The notes beneath the pieces are model-generated. The model was not told where the DNA came from, searched no databases, and saw nothing but the letters and a program-made list of their open reading frames with translations. Positions 1 to 5,249 of a stretch of 5,304 nucleotides of DNA are shown here, piece by piece. This DNA is from Bacteroidales bacterium. GTDB taxonomy: Bacteria; Bacteroidota; Bacteroidia; Bacteroidales; F082. The translations under genes were made by a program, and so were the position numbers. Position 1 is the first letter of the stretch. Every line of letters begins with the position of its first letter. The DNA is taken from positions 1-5,304 of the forward strand of contig JAOZNY010000064.1 in assembly GCA_029933565.1 (NCBI GenBank). The letters are read 5' to 3'.

Positions 1-2
1 AC

Positions 3-164
3 CATCAGGATTTGTTTGCAATGATGGCTTTGCAGTTCGCTACAAACTCAATACAACTTGAGTATGAAAAGTCCTTCAGGGACAAACATATGAAAGAAAA
101 GTTATCGGAAATAGATGGTTTGTTAAAAGAGCAAATCAGTGAAAACGAAAGAAAGAGTTCTTAA
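3..164 (+). CDS. zapA: Cell division protein ZapA, C-terminal part (5' end outside window)
   Basis: The last 53 residues of an open frame run into the window from the left and end at TAA 162-164. They begin HQDLFAMMALQFATNSIQLE, which matches the conserved 'DLxAMxALQ' segment that starts the long C-terminal helix of ZapA. The rest is a charged helix rich in K and E, as expected for the ZapA coiled coil. ZapA binds and bundles FtsZ filaments at the division ring; that role comes from the family, not from this fragment. The next feature is a 6S-like RNA and then rny, and the zapA-6S RNA neighbourhood is familiar from several bacterial groups, which supports the call. The N-terminal FtsZ-binding domain is not in the window, so completeness cannot be judged. 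Confidence 0.85.
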   Translation, partial: HQDLFAMMALQFATNSIQLEYEKSFRDKHMKEKLSEIDGLLKEQISENERKSS

Positions 165-176
165 AAATATAATATT

Positions 177-376
177 GCCCGCTTTATTCAACAGTTTGTA
201 AACTCAACATTACAATGATTAGGGACAAGCTCAAAGGATCGTAGAACAGGCCTGAGTATCCACCTCGGTGGAGATTCCTCTTTTATTAGAGGGACGCTGG
301 ACGTTCGAATTTCCTGGCAGCCCTAGACGTTACATTATCGGGGTTTACACAACTCCTGAATATTGTGGGCTTTATT
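177..376 (+). ncRNA. ssrS: 6S RNA (Bacteroidota type)
   Basis: 6S RNA binds the housekeeping RNA polymerase holoenzyme by mimicking an open promoter. The fold can be drawn by hand. GCCCGC (177-182) pairs with GTGGGC (365-370). After two T-T mismatches, 185-190 pairs with 357-362, 193-197 with 349-354 (one bulge), and GTAAAC (198-203) with GTTTAC (343-348). Two similar-sized single-stranded sides follow (204-219 and 326-342), forming a central bubble. TAGGG (220-224) pairs with CCCTA (321-325). The apical part can form hairpins at 230-256, 259-272 (CUCG loop), 277-292 and 296-321. A T-rich run follows the closing stem. Length near 200 nt and position between zapA and rny fit 6S RNA. The 5' end is uncertain: a weak TAATATTG box overlaps it, and processing from a zapA transcript is possible. 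A 63-codon frame across it is judged spurious. Confidence 0.83.
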
Positions 377-381
377 TTTTT
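365..381 (+). terminator. 3' end of 6S RNA: closing stem plus T-run
   Basis: The GC-rich 3' strand of the 6S closing stem (365-370) is followed directly by TTTATTTTTTT (371-381). The stem's partner lies about 185 nt upstream, so this is not a compact classical hairpin, but closing stem plus U-run would give a plausible release point. The rny start codon is only 30 nt further on. Read-through into rny, or an rny promoter hidden inside the RNA gene, is therefore possible. Confidence 0.4.
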
Positions 382-410
382 CAAGCGATTGCAAACCAAA
401 TAAAAACAAA

Positions 411-1997
411 ATGGAAAATTTATTATTTTATGTTGCAATTGCTGTTATTTCAGTTGTAGTAGGCTATCTGTTTTCAAAGTTAGTTTTGAAAAAGTCGGCC
501 ATGAAACAAAGTGATGCCTTGATGGAGGCAGCAAGAGAAAAACTGAAAGAAGCAAAAGAAAAGATGGACGAAGCCAAAGAGAAGGCTGAGATCATTAAAA
601 AGGAAAAAATCCTGCAAGCCAAGGAAAAGTTTTTCCAACTTAAAACGGAACACGAAAAAATTATTGGTGACAAAAACACCAAGGTTCAGATTGCTGAAAA
701 TCGTATTAAACAAAAGGAATCTACGCTTTCAAAGAAAATTGAAGATGCGCAAAGACAGCAGAAAGAATCTGAATTATTAAAAGGTAATCTAAGCAACCAA
801 CTCGAGATTCTCGACAAGAAACAGGCTGAAGTAGATAAAATGCATAAATCTCAGGTTGAGAAACTTGAAACCATAAGTCAACTTTCGGCTGAAGAAGCAA
901 AATCAGAATTGATTGAGTCCTTGAAAGATGAGGCAAAATCTGAGGCCATGGTCCATGTGAAAGAAATCATGGAGGAGGCTAAAATGACTGCTGATCAGAA
1001 AGCAAAAAAGATTGTTATTGAAACCATTCAGCGGACTGCTGCTGAGCATGCTATCGAAAATACAGTTACCGTTTTCAATATAGATAATGATGCCGTAAAA
1101 GGTCGTATTATTGGGCGTGAGGGAAGAAATATCAGAGCCTTAGAGGCAATGACTGGTATTGAAATAATAATTGATGATAGCCCTGATGCTATTCTGCTTT
1201 CAGGTTTTGATCCCATTAGAAGGGAAGTAGCCCGATTGTCATTACAAAAACTAATTACTGACGGACGTATTCACCCGGCCAGAATTGAAGAAATTGTTGC
1301 AAAAACAAAAAAGGAAGTTGATCAGGAAATTATTGAACGTGGAAAGCGTACAGTAATCGACTTGGGGCTTCACAATATGCACCACGAACTAATTAAACTT
1401 GTGGGTAAAATGAAGTACCGTGCCTCTTATGGACAAAATTTGCTTGCTCACTCTATTGAAGTGGCAAACCTAAGTGCTACAATGGCTGCCGAACTTGGGC
1501 TTAATCCTAAGAAAGCAAAACGTGCCGGACTATTGCACGATATTGGGAAAATAGCAGAGAATGAGGCCGAATTGCCACACGCACTTCTGGGAATGAAAAT
1601 AGCCGAGAAATATCGCGAAAAGCCTGATGTTTGTAATGCCATTGGTGCTCACCACGATGAAATTGAAATGGAAACGCTTATTGCACCTATTGTTCAGGTT
1701 TGCGATGCTATTTCAGGTGCACGACCAGGTGCGCGTCGCGAGATTGTGGATGCATACATTCAAAGGCTTAAGAAACTTGAAGGGCTTGCTCTTTCGTATT
1801 CTGGGGTAATTAAAACCTATGCCATTCAGGCAGGACGTGAACTTAGGGTTATTGTTGGTGCAGAGCAAGTTACTGATGCCGAAGCAGACAAAATTTCAAT
1901 TGAACTTTCCAGACAGATTCAAGAAGAAATGACTTATCCGGGGCAAATTAAAATAACGGTTATTCGTGAAACACGAGCCATTAATTATGCCAAATAG
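411..1997 (+). CDS. rny: Ribonuclease Y
   Basis: RNase Y is a membrane-anchored endoribonuclease that starts decay of many mRNAs. The protein is 528 aa, close to the usual 510-530. In order it has one transmembrane helix (about residues 2-22), a long K/E-rich coiled coil (about 28-200), a KH RNA-binding domain with GRIIGREGRN at 231-240, and an HD domain. HD residues visible are H347, the HD pair H376-D377, H414-H415 and D432, followed by the family motif GARPGARRE. All expected metal and catalytic residues are present. The frame is open further upstream to an ATG at 363, but that lies inside the 6S RNA and would put a soluble tail before the membrane helix. ATG 411 (MENLLFYVAI) is therefore chosen. 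The leader is A-rich without a Shine-Dalgarno sequence, normal for Bacteroidota. The next gene starts 57 nt downstream. Confidence 0.96.
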   Translation: MENLLFYVAIAVISVVVGYLFSKLVLKKSAMKQSDALMEAAREKLKEAKEKMDEAKEKAEIIKKEKILQAKEKFFQLKTEHEKIIGDKNTKVQIAENRIKQKESTLSKKIEDAQRQQKESELLKGNLSNQLEILDKKQAEVDKMHKSQVEKLETISQLSAEEAKSELIESLKDEAKSEAMVHVKEIMEEAKMTADQKAKKIVIETIQRTAAEHAIENTVTVFNIDNDAVKGRIIGREGRNIRALEAMTGIEIIIDDSPDAILLSGFDPIRREVARLSLQKLITDGRIHPARIEEIVAKTKKEVDQEIIERGKRTVIDLGLHNMHHELIKLVGKMKYRASYGQNLLAHSIEVANLSATMAAELGLNPKKAKRAGLLHDIGKIAENEAELPHALLGMKIAEKYREKPDVCNAIGAHHDEIEMETLIAPIVQVCDAISGARPGARREIVDAYIQRLKKLEGLALSYSGVIKTYAIQAGRELRVIVGAEQVTDAEADKISIELSRQIQEEMTYPGQIKITVIRETRAINYAK

Positions 1998-2006
1998 ATA
2001 AAAAAT

Positions 2007-2030
2007 ATAGAAACAAAACCAAATTTCTAT
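2007..2030 (+). other. Small AT-rich inverted repeat after rny
   Basis: ATAGAAA (2007-2013) is the perfect reverse complement of TTTCTAT (2024-2030), with a 10-nt loop. It begins ten bases after the rny stop codon and is followed by a loosely T-rich stretch. It could be a weak rny terminator or an mRNA-end stem. It has no GC clamp and no solid T-run, so no firm function is claimed. Confidence 0.25.
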
Positions 2031-2054
2031 TTACTTATTAAATTTTAAATTATC

Positions 2055-2594
2055 ATGAAAAAATTATTTTTAATTGCATTTGTTGGTCTATTAACAATTA
2101 GCCTTAATGTAAATGCTCAACACATCTTCAATAAAGGAGATTTGATGTTTAATGCTGGTATTGGTGTACCAAACGGTGGTTACGGACTTATCCCTACTTT
2201 AAACTTTAGTGGCGAATATGGTGTAATACCAACTGGTGATATTGGGTTGGTCTCTTTTGGAGGGCTAGCTGAATTTCAACTTGCTCATTACAATTATTTT
2301 TATGGTACTGGTGATTATAATGAAACCTGGCCACGCTTTTATTTTGGTGCTAGAGCCGCCTGGCATGTTCATGCTTTTCAGAGCGATGTATTTGACGCTT
2401 ATGCTGGTGTTGGTTTTGGTATTCAAATAAATGGTAAAACCAAGCATGGTTACTATGACAATGGTGGTACTTATGTTTCTCCCGACATATTCGTTGGTGG
2501 TCGTTGGATGTTCAAACCCGGTATGGGTTTGTTTGCAGAACTTGGTTATACTGGCTTAAGTAGTTTGAAAGCAGGAATAACCTTTGGGTTATAG
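2055..2594 (+). CDS. Small outer-membrane beta-barrel protein (family not named)
   Basis: This 179-aa protein has a clear Sec signal peptide: MKK, a hydrophobic core to about residue 17, and cleavage after NVNA at 21/22, leaving about 158 residues. The mature part is rich in glycine and aromatics, with short alternating strands such as RFYFGARAAWHVHAF and PDIFVGGRWMF, and ends in a hydrophobic strand (GITFGL). That is the pattern of a small outer-membrane beta-barrel. It is related to the next gene: both share YAGV (116-119 here), VGGRW (147-151) and GL-x(2)-ELG (158-164) in the same order. No catalytic motif is visible and the substrate or role is unknown. It lies 57 nt after rny, has no visible strong promoter of its own, and is followed by a strong terminator. 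It may be read from rny or from an unrecognised promoter. Confidence 0.8.
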   Translation: MKKLFLIAFVGLLTISLNVNAQHIFNKGDLMFNAGIGVPNGGYGLIPTLNFSGEYGVIPTGDIGLVSFGGLAEFQLAHYNYFYGTGDYNETWPRFYFGARAAWHVHAFQSDVFDAYAGVGFGIQINGKTKHGYYDNGGTYVSPDIFVGGRWMFKPGMGLFAELGYTGLSSLKAGITFGL

Positions 2595-2625
2595 CATTTC
2601 AATTATCTAGTTTTAAAATATTTAA

Positions 2626-2658
2626 GAAGTCCTGTTTTTCAACAGGGCTTTTTTTATT
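2626..2658 (+). terminator. Intrinsic terminator after first barrel gene
   Basis: The stem pairs 2626-2636 with 2641-2651 around a 4-nt loop (TTTC). Its GC core is CCTG/CAGG with one internal G-T wobble. Seven Ts (2649-2655) then ATT follow, with the first Ts also able to extend the stem. It lies 32 nt after the stop codon at 2594. It separates the two barrel genes into different transcripts or weakens expression of the second from upstream. Confidence 0.85.
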
Positions 2659-2685
2659 CCATTAATAATTATAAAAGTTTGCTTA

Positions 2686-2717
2686 TTTAGAAAGTTTCTA
2701 AAAAAGTATTATTTTCG
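2686..2717 (+). promoter_or_regulatory. Possible Bacteroidota-type promoter for second barrel gene
   Basis: TATTTTCG (2710-2717) differs from the Bacteroidota -7 consensus TAnnTTTG at one base. TTTA (2686-2689), 20 nt upstream, differs from the -33 TTTG at one base. The placement after a terminator and about 40 nt before the start codon at 2760 is sensible. Both boxes are imperfect in an AT-rich stretch, so this is tentative. Confidence 0.35.
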
Positions 2718-2759
2718 CCGCCTTTATAAAAATGAATATTTCAAATTAAATCTAATTAA

Positions 2760-3215
2760 ATGAAAAAATTTATTATTCTAATTGCCTTTTCTGTTGTATT
2801 TGCAGGATTAATGGCGCAAGGTGGGGGAGTTGCTCCACTTGCAAAAGGTGGGAAACAACTTAACTTCGGTACAGGTTTTAGTGGCAACGGGATTCCTGTT
2901 TATGTTTCAATGGACTTTGCAGTACATAAAGACATTACAATTACACCCGTAGTTAATATTAAAATTGATGATGATTTTAAAGTAGGTGCTCTTGTAAAAG
3001 GTGATTATCACTTTAATTACTTAATTGGTATTCCAAGCAATTGGGATTTTTATGCAGGAGTGCATGCAGGTTTTGATTTTGGTGATGACTTTTTACCAAA
3101 CCTTGGAGTGCATGTTGGTGGACGTTGGTACTGGAGCGACAAATGGGGCTTAAACCTTGAATTAGGTGGTGGAACAGGAGTTGGTACTACATTTGGCGTT
3201 AGTATGAAATTATAA
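2760..3215 (+). CDS. Small outer-membrane beta-barrel protein, paralogue of the preceding gene
   Basis: This 151-aa protein has a Sec signal peptide (MKKFIILIAFSVVFAGLMA, cleavage about 19/20), leaving about 132 residues. The mature chain alternates glycine-rich turns and strands: QLNFGTGFSG, IPVYVSMDFAV, DFYAGVHAGFDFG, LGVHVGGRWYW and a final GTTFGVSMKL. This fits a minimal barrel of about eight strands. Shared landmarks with the upstream gene are YAGV (98-101), VGGRW (119-123) and GL-x(2)-ELG (130-136). The two probably arose by tandem duplication with strong divergence. Acidic turns (IDDD, GDDF) are prominent here and absent from the neighbour. The specific function is unknown. It sits alone between an upstream terminator and a downstream two-way terminator, so it is probably a single-gene transcript. 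Confidence 0.8.
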   Translation: MKKFIILIAFSVVFAGLMAQGGGVAPLAKGGKQLNFGTGFSGNGIPVYVSMDFAVHKDITITPVVNIKIDDDFKVGALVKGDYHFNYLIGIPSNWDFYAGVHAGFDFGDDFLPNLGVHVGGRWYWSDKWGLNLELGGGTGVGTTFGVSMKL

Positions 3216-3233
3216 TCTCAGATTATATAGAAT

Positions 3234-3263
3234 AAAAAAAGCCTCCAGTTGGAGGCTTTTTTT
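3234..3263. terminator. Bidirectional intrinsic terminator between convergent genes
   Basis: A perfect 13-bp inverted repeat, seven A plus GCCTCC (3234-3246) against GGAGGC plus seven T (3251-3263), closes a 4-nt loop (AGTT). Because an A-run precedes the stem and a T-run follows it, it works in both directions: for the barrel gene ending at 3215 and for the lipoprotein gene on the minus strand. The minus-strand stop codon (3262-3264) overlaps the outer edge of the stem. Confidence 0.95.
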
Positions 3264-3798
3264 ATTTATTCATTTCTTCAAATTCCTCAATTAACTGTTC
3301 TGGTGTTTTTCCTAAGTTCTTCAGTGAAATTTCAGCATCATCAGTAAAATCATTATCAGGATATTTTTCCAAAAAAAGTTTGTAATATTTTTCAGCATTT
3401 ATATAGTCTGCCAATTGATCGTCGTAAATAAATGCAGTGAGGAAAAGTGCTGATGGGGCATTTAGATTATTTGGATATTTTTCAAGAATAGTAGTAAAAC
3501 ATACAATGGCATTCTCAGGGCGATTCATGTTCATATTAATATCAGCCGCTTTAAACAAAAAGGAAGGCGCTAGACTATCGTTTTTTATCTCAATAGCGTA
3601 ATCCTCATAAAAATCAGCAAGTTTTTTTGCATCATCAACATTTATACTATTTGAGTTGTTACTAAACAAAACCTTTTCGTAATGTTTAATACTATCCAAT
3701 AAGTTAACTTCTTCGTTGGTTTCATTATTAATGTTAGTGCTGCATGATGCAAGCAAAACAACTGAAATAATAATTGAAAAAAATCTTTTCATTTTCAT
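3262..3798 (-). CDS. TPR-repeat lipoprotein
   Basis: Starting at ATG 3798 the protein is 178 aa: MKMKRFFSII, a hydrophobic core, and a lipobox LASC with the lipidated cysteine at residue 19. An ATG two codons later (3792) is equally possible. The frame extends upstream to 3855, but that would place 19 residues before the signal peptide, so it is rejected. After a short N/E-rich linker there are helical segments with tetratricopeptide character, notably 77-109 (APSFLFKAADI...AIVCFTTILEKYPN) and about 114-147 (SALFLTAFIYDD...AEKYYKLFLEKYP). The ILEKYP/FLEKYP endings resemble the YbgF/BamD type of TPR. Such proteins usually act as periplasm-side scaffolds; the partner is not evident. It follows def on the same strand after about 110 nt and probably belongs to the ruvX-def transcript, though the repeat-bearing gap could hold its own promoter. 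Confidence 0.85.
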   Translation of the reverse strand: MKMKRFFSIIISVVLLASCSTNINNETNEEVNLLDSIKHYEKVLFSNNSNSINVDDAKKLADFYEDYAIEIKNDSLAPSFLFKAADINMNMNRPENAIVCFTTILEKYPNNLNAPSALFLTAFIYDDQLADYINAEKYYKLFLEKYPDNDFTDDAEISLKNLGKTPEQLIEEFEEMNK

Positions 3799-3831
3799 TC
3801 TATTTATTCTTAAACATCTAAATTTATCTAA

Positions 3832-3899
3832 TAACCAGCAACTAGTAACCAACAACCAGTTTACCCGCCGGAGCGTAGCAGAGGAGGGTAACCAGCAAC
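3832..3899. repeat. Intergenic palindromic repeat with flanking direct repeats
   Basis: An 11-bp direct repeat, TAACCAGCAAC, occurs at 3832-3842 and 3889-3899, with a degenerate copy TAACCAACAACC at 3846-3857. Between them is a GC-rich imperfect palindrome. TTACCC (3861-3866) pairs with GGGTAA (3886-3891), followed by a G-A mismatch, CC/GG, another G-A mismatch and a small inner GC/GC stem with a GTA loop. The GC content contrasts sharply with the AT-rich flanks. It fits a dispersed intergenic repeat (REP-like) inserted between def and the lipoprotein gene. Copy number elsewhere cannot be seen here. Confidence 0.6.
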
Positions 3900-3907
3900 A
3901 ATTCCTA

Positions 3908-4474
3908 CTACCTTCTACCTTTTTTTCTTGGATAAATCATTTTATAATTTGCTGAACTTTTGCCCATTGAAATATCATTTAATTTACGCTTTAGTAGCAT
4001 CTTTTTAATTTGTGGAAGCCTCTCAACAAAAACAATCCCTTGAGTATGATCGTATTCATGCTGAATAATCCGGCTTATCATTCCATCATAAGTTTCCTCG
4101 TGTTTCACGAAATTTTCATCCTGATAAGTTATTTTGATAATTTTTTTGCGTTTAACAAACTCATTAATTCCCGGAACACTCAAGCAGCCTTCTTCTACTT
4201 CCCAGTCATCACCCTCAAAAGAAGTAATTTTAGCGTTGATAAATATCTTTTTGAAATCTTTTGCTTCCTCATATTCATCTCCATAAAGTGAAGCATCGAT
4301 TATAAAAAGTCGTATGGCTTTATTTATTTGCTGAGCTGCCAGACCTACCCCCCGAGAGTTGTACATGGTTTCGAACATATCTTCAATAAGTTGTTCAAGA
4401 CCGGGATAATCCTTGTCTATTTCCTCACCAACTTTTTTTAGTGTTGGATGTCCGTATGCTGTTATTGGTAACAT
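3908..4474 (-). CDS. def: Peptide deformylase
   Basis: Peptide deformylase removes the formyl group from the N-terminal methionine of new proteins, using a bound metal (Fe2+ or similar). The protein is 188 aa, a normal length. All three family motifs are intact: GVGLAAQQ at 42-49, EGCLS at 95-99 (metal ligand C97) and QHEYDH at 138-143 (metal ligands H139 and H143, catalytic E140). The start MLPITAYGHPTLKK is the usual N-terminus. The C-terminal tail is basic (YPRKKGRR). Its last codons are part of an AGGTAGAAGGTAG repeat that runs past the stop codon. The gene begins 41 nt after ruvX on the same strand and is probably co-transcribed with it. No separate promoter is evident in that gap. Confidence 0.97.
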   Translation of the reverse strand: MLPITAYGHPTLKKVGEEIDKDYPGLEQLIEDMFETMYNSRGVGLAAQQINKAIRLFIIDASLYGDEYEEAKDFKKIFINAKITSFEGDDWEVEEGCLSVPGINEFVKRKKIIKITYQDENFVKHEETYDGMISRIIQHEYDHTQGIVFVERLPQIKKMLLKRKLNDISMGKSSANYKMIYPRKKGRR

Positions 4475-4515
4475 TTTATTTCTTATTGACTATTTACTTT
4501 AACTTTCAACTTAAA

Positions 4516-4935
4516 TTACCTAAAGTCTTTTGAATGCATATATGATTGAAGAATCAATGTTGCACTAATTTTGTCAACCAAAGCCTTATCTTGCCTCTTG
4601 GTTTTTTTTAGTCCTCCCACCAGCATTGCATCATGTGCCATTACCGATGTAAACCTTTCATCAAACCTTTCAATTTTCATTTCAGGGAATTTTTTTCTCA
4701 ACGCTCCCACAAAAGGTTCAATATATTTTGAGGCTTCCGATGGTTGATTTTTCATGTCTTTAGGCTCTCCAACAACTATGCATTCAACATCCTCTGTTTT
4801 AATATAATCTTTAATAAACTTTAAAACATCGTTTGAATGAATTGTTGTAAGACCGGTTGCAATAATCTGAAACTCATCAGTTACTGCAATACCAGTGCGC
4901 TTACGGCCATAATCAAGTGCTAAAATTCTTCCCAT
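4516..4935 (-). CDS. ruvX: Putative pre-16S rRNA nuclease / Holliday junction resolvase-like protein (RuvX/YqgF)
   Basis: The family has an RNase H-like fold and processes the 5' end of 16S rRNA; a Holliday junction resolvase role was proposed earlier. Starting at ATG 4935 the protein is 139 aa, the standard size. Visible motifs are LALDYGRKRTGIAVTD at 5-20 with catalytic D8, CIVVGEP at 52-58, FDERFTS at 91-97 with E93, and VDKISATLILQSYM at 120-133 with D121. The three acidic catalytic positions are retained. The frame is open upstream to an ATG at 5082, but those 49 extra residues are not family-like, and a strong promoter box lies inside that stretch, so the short start is preferred. It is the first gene of a likely ruvX-def-lipoprotein operon. 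Confidence 0.94.
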   Translation of the reverse strand: MGRILALDYGRKRTGIAVTDEFQIIATGLTTIHSNDVLKFIKDYIKTEDVECIVVGEPKDMKNQPSEASKYIEPFVGALRKKFPEMKIERFDERFTSVMAHDAMLVGGLKKTKRQDKALVDKISATLILQSYMHSKDFR

Positions 4936-4946
4936 ATTTATGGCTG

Positions 4947-4979
4947 CAAAAGTAAGAATTAATTCTTGTTTTAGGCAAG
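4947..4979 (-). promoter_or_regulatory. Promoter of ruvX operon with palindrome in the spacer
   Basis: On the minus strand TACTTTTG (4954 to 4947) is an exact match to the Bacteroidota -7 box TAnnTTTG. CTTG (4979 to 4976) lies 21 nt upstream as a -33 box. Transcription would begin near 4942, giving a leader of only about 5-8 nt before ATG 4935. A perfect 14-bp palindrome, AAGAATTAATTCTT (4954-4967), fills much of the spacer and touches the -7 box, so it could be an operator. Confidence 0.65.
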
Positions 4980-5095
4980 TTGATAAAAGAGTTTTGTGGA
5001 GATGGAATGCTTTGCTAAATGAAAAGGAAAAAACGCCCTTATACGAACCGTCAATACAATCGTTATTGTTTAAAACAAACATTAACTGCGGTGTA

Positions 5096-5198
5096 GCAAT
5101 CTCAACTGTGCTATACTTAACCAGGGTGATTGCCGCGCTGCGCTCGCAAAGACGGGTTTTGCCTTGGGAGATTGCTTCCGCCTAAGGAGGATCGCAAT
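5096..5198. repeat. Paired ATTGC...GCAAT palindromic repeats (REP/BIME-like)
   Basis: Two imperfect palindromes lie 42 nt apart in the same orientation. The first (5126-5153) pairs TTGC (5130-5133) with GCAA (5146-5149) around an inner GCG/CGC stem. The second (5171-5198) pairs ATTGC with GCAAT around CCGCC-TAA-GGAGG, which has a central G-A mismatch. GCAATCTC at 5096-5103 is the reverse complement of GAGATTGC at 5168-5175, suggesting an additional half-copy in opposite orientation. The form (GAGATTGC, GC-rich core, TCGCAATGAC-like end) resembles short palindromic repeats dispersed in intergenic regions of many bacterial genomes. Confidence 0.65.
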
Positions 5199-5249
5199 AA
5201 CAATTGATTGAGGAGATTACCTAAGTACAAAAAAAATCAATATTCGACA

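Noticed and set aside
299..317. GTTCGAAT resembling a tRNA or tmRNA T-loop
   Set aside because: The bases around it do not form the required 5-bp T-stem, no acceptor or anticodon arm is found, and the position fits the apical domain of 6S RNA.
363..410. Longer rny start at 363
   Set aside because: It would add 16 residues ahead of the membrane anchor, translated from the 3' strand of the 6S closing stem. RNase Y normally begins directly at the transmembrane helix.
268..459. 63-codon open frame across the 6S RNA and rny start
   Set aside because: It overlaps the structured RNA and the rny start in another frame, has no recognisable motif, and its composition is explained by the RNA gene.
3819..3852. 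Candidate promoter for the lipoprotein (TAAATTTA with upstream TTG)
   Set aside because: The -7 box has a mismatch, the usable TTG is 23 nt away within a repeated GTTG-rich stretch, and AT-rich sequence gives such matches by chance.
3799..3855. Upstream start for the lipoprotein at 3855
   Set aside because: It would bury the signal peptide behind 19 residues partly encoded by an intergenic repeat. The lipobox spacing is right from 3798 or 3792.
3832..3902. CRISPR array suggested by repeated AACCAGCAAC words
   Set aside because: There are only two exact copies and one degenerate copy of an 11-bp word with irregular spacing, and no repeat-spacer periodicity.
4936..5082. N-terminal extension of RuvX to ATG 5082
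   Set aside because: The added 49 residues are not family-like, and a good promoter lies within the region. The start at 4935 gives the standard length.
4940..5185. 81-codon plus-strand frame
   Set aside because: It runs antisense through the ruvX promoter and through two palindromic repeats, and has no protein-like features.
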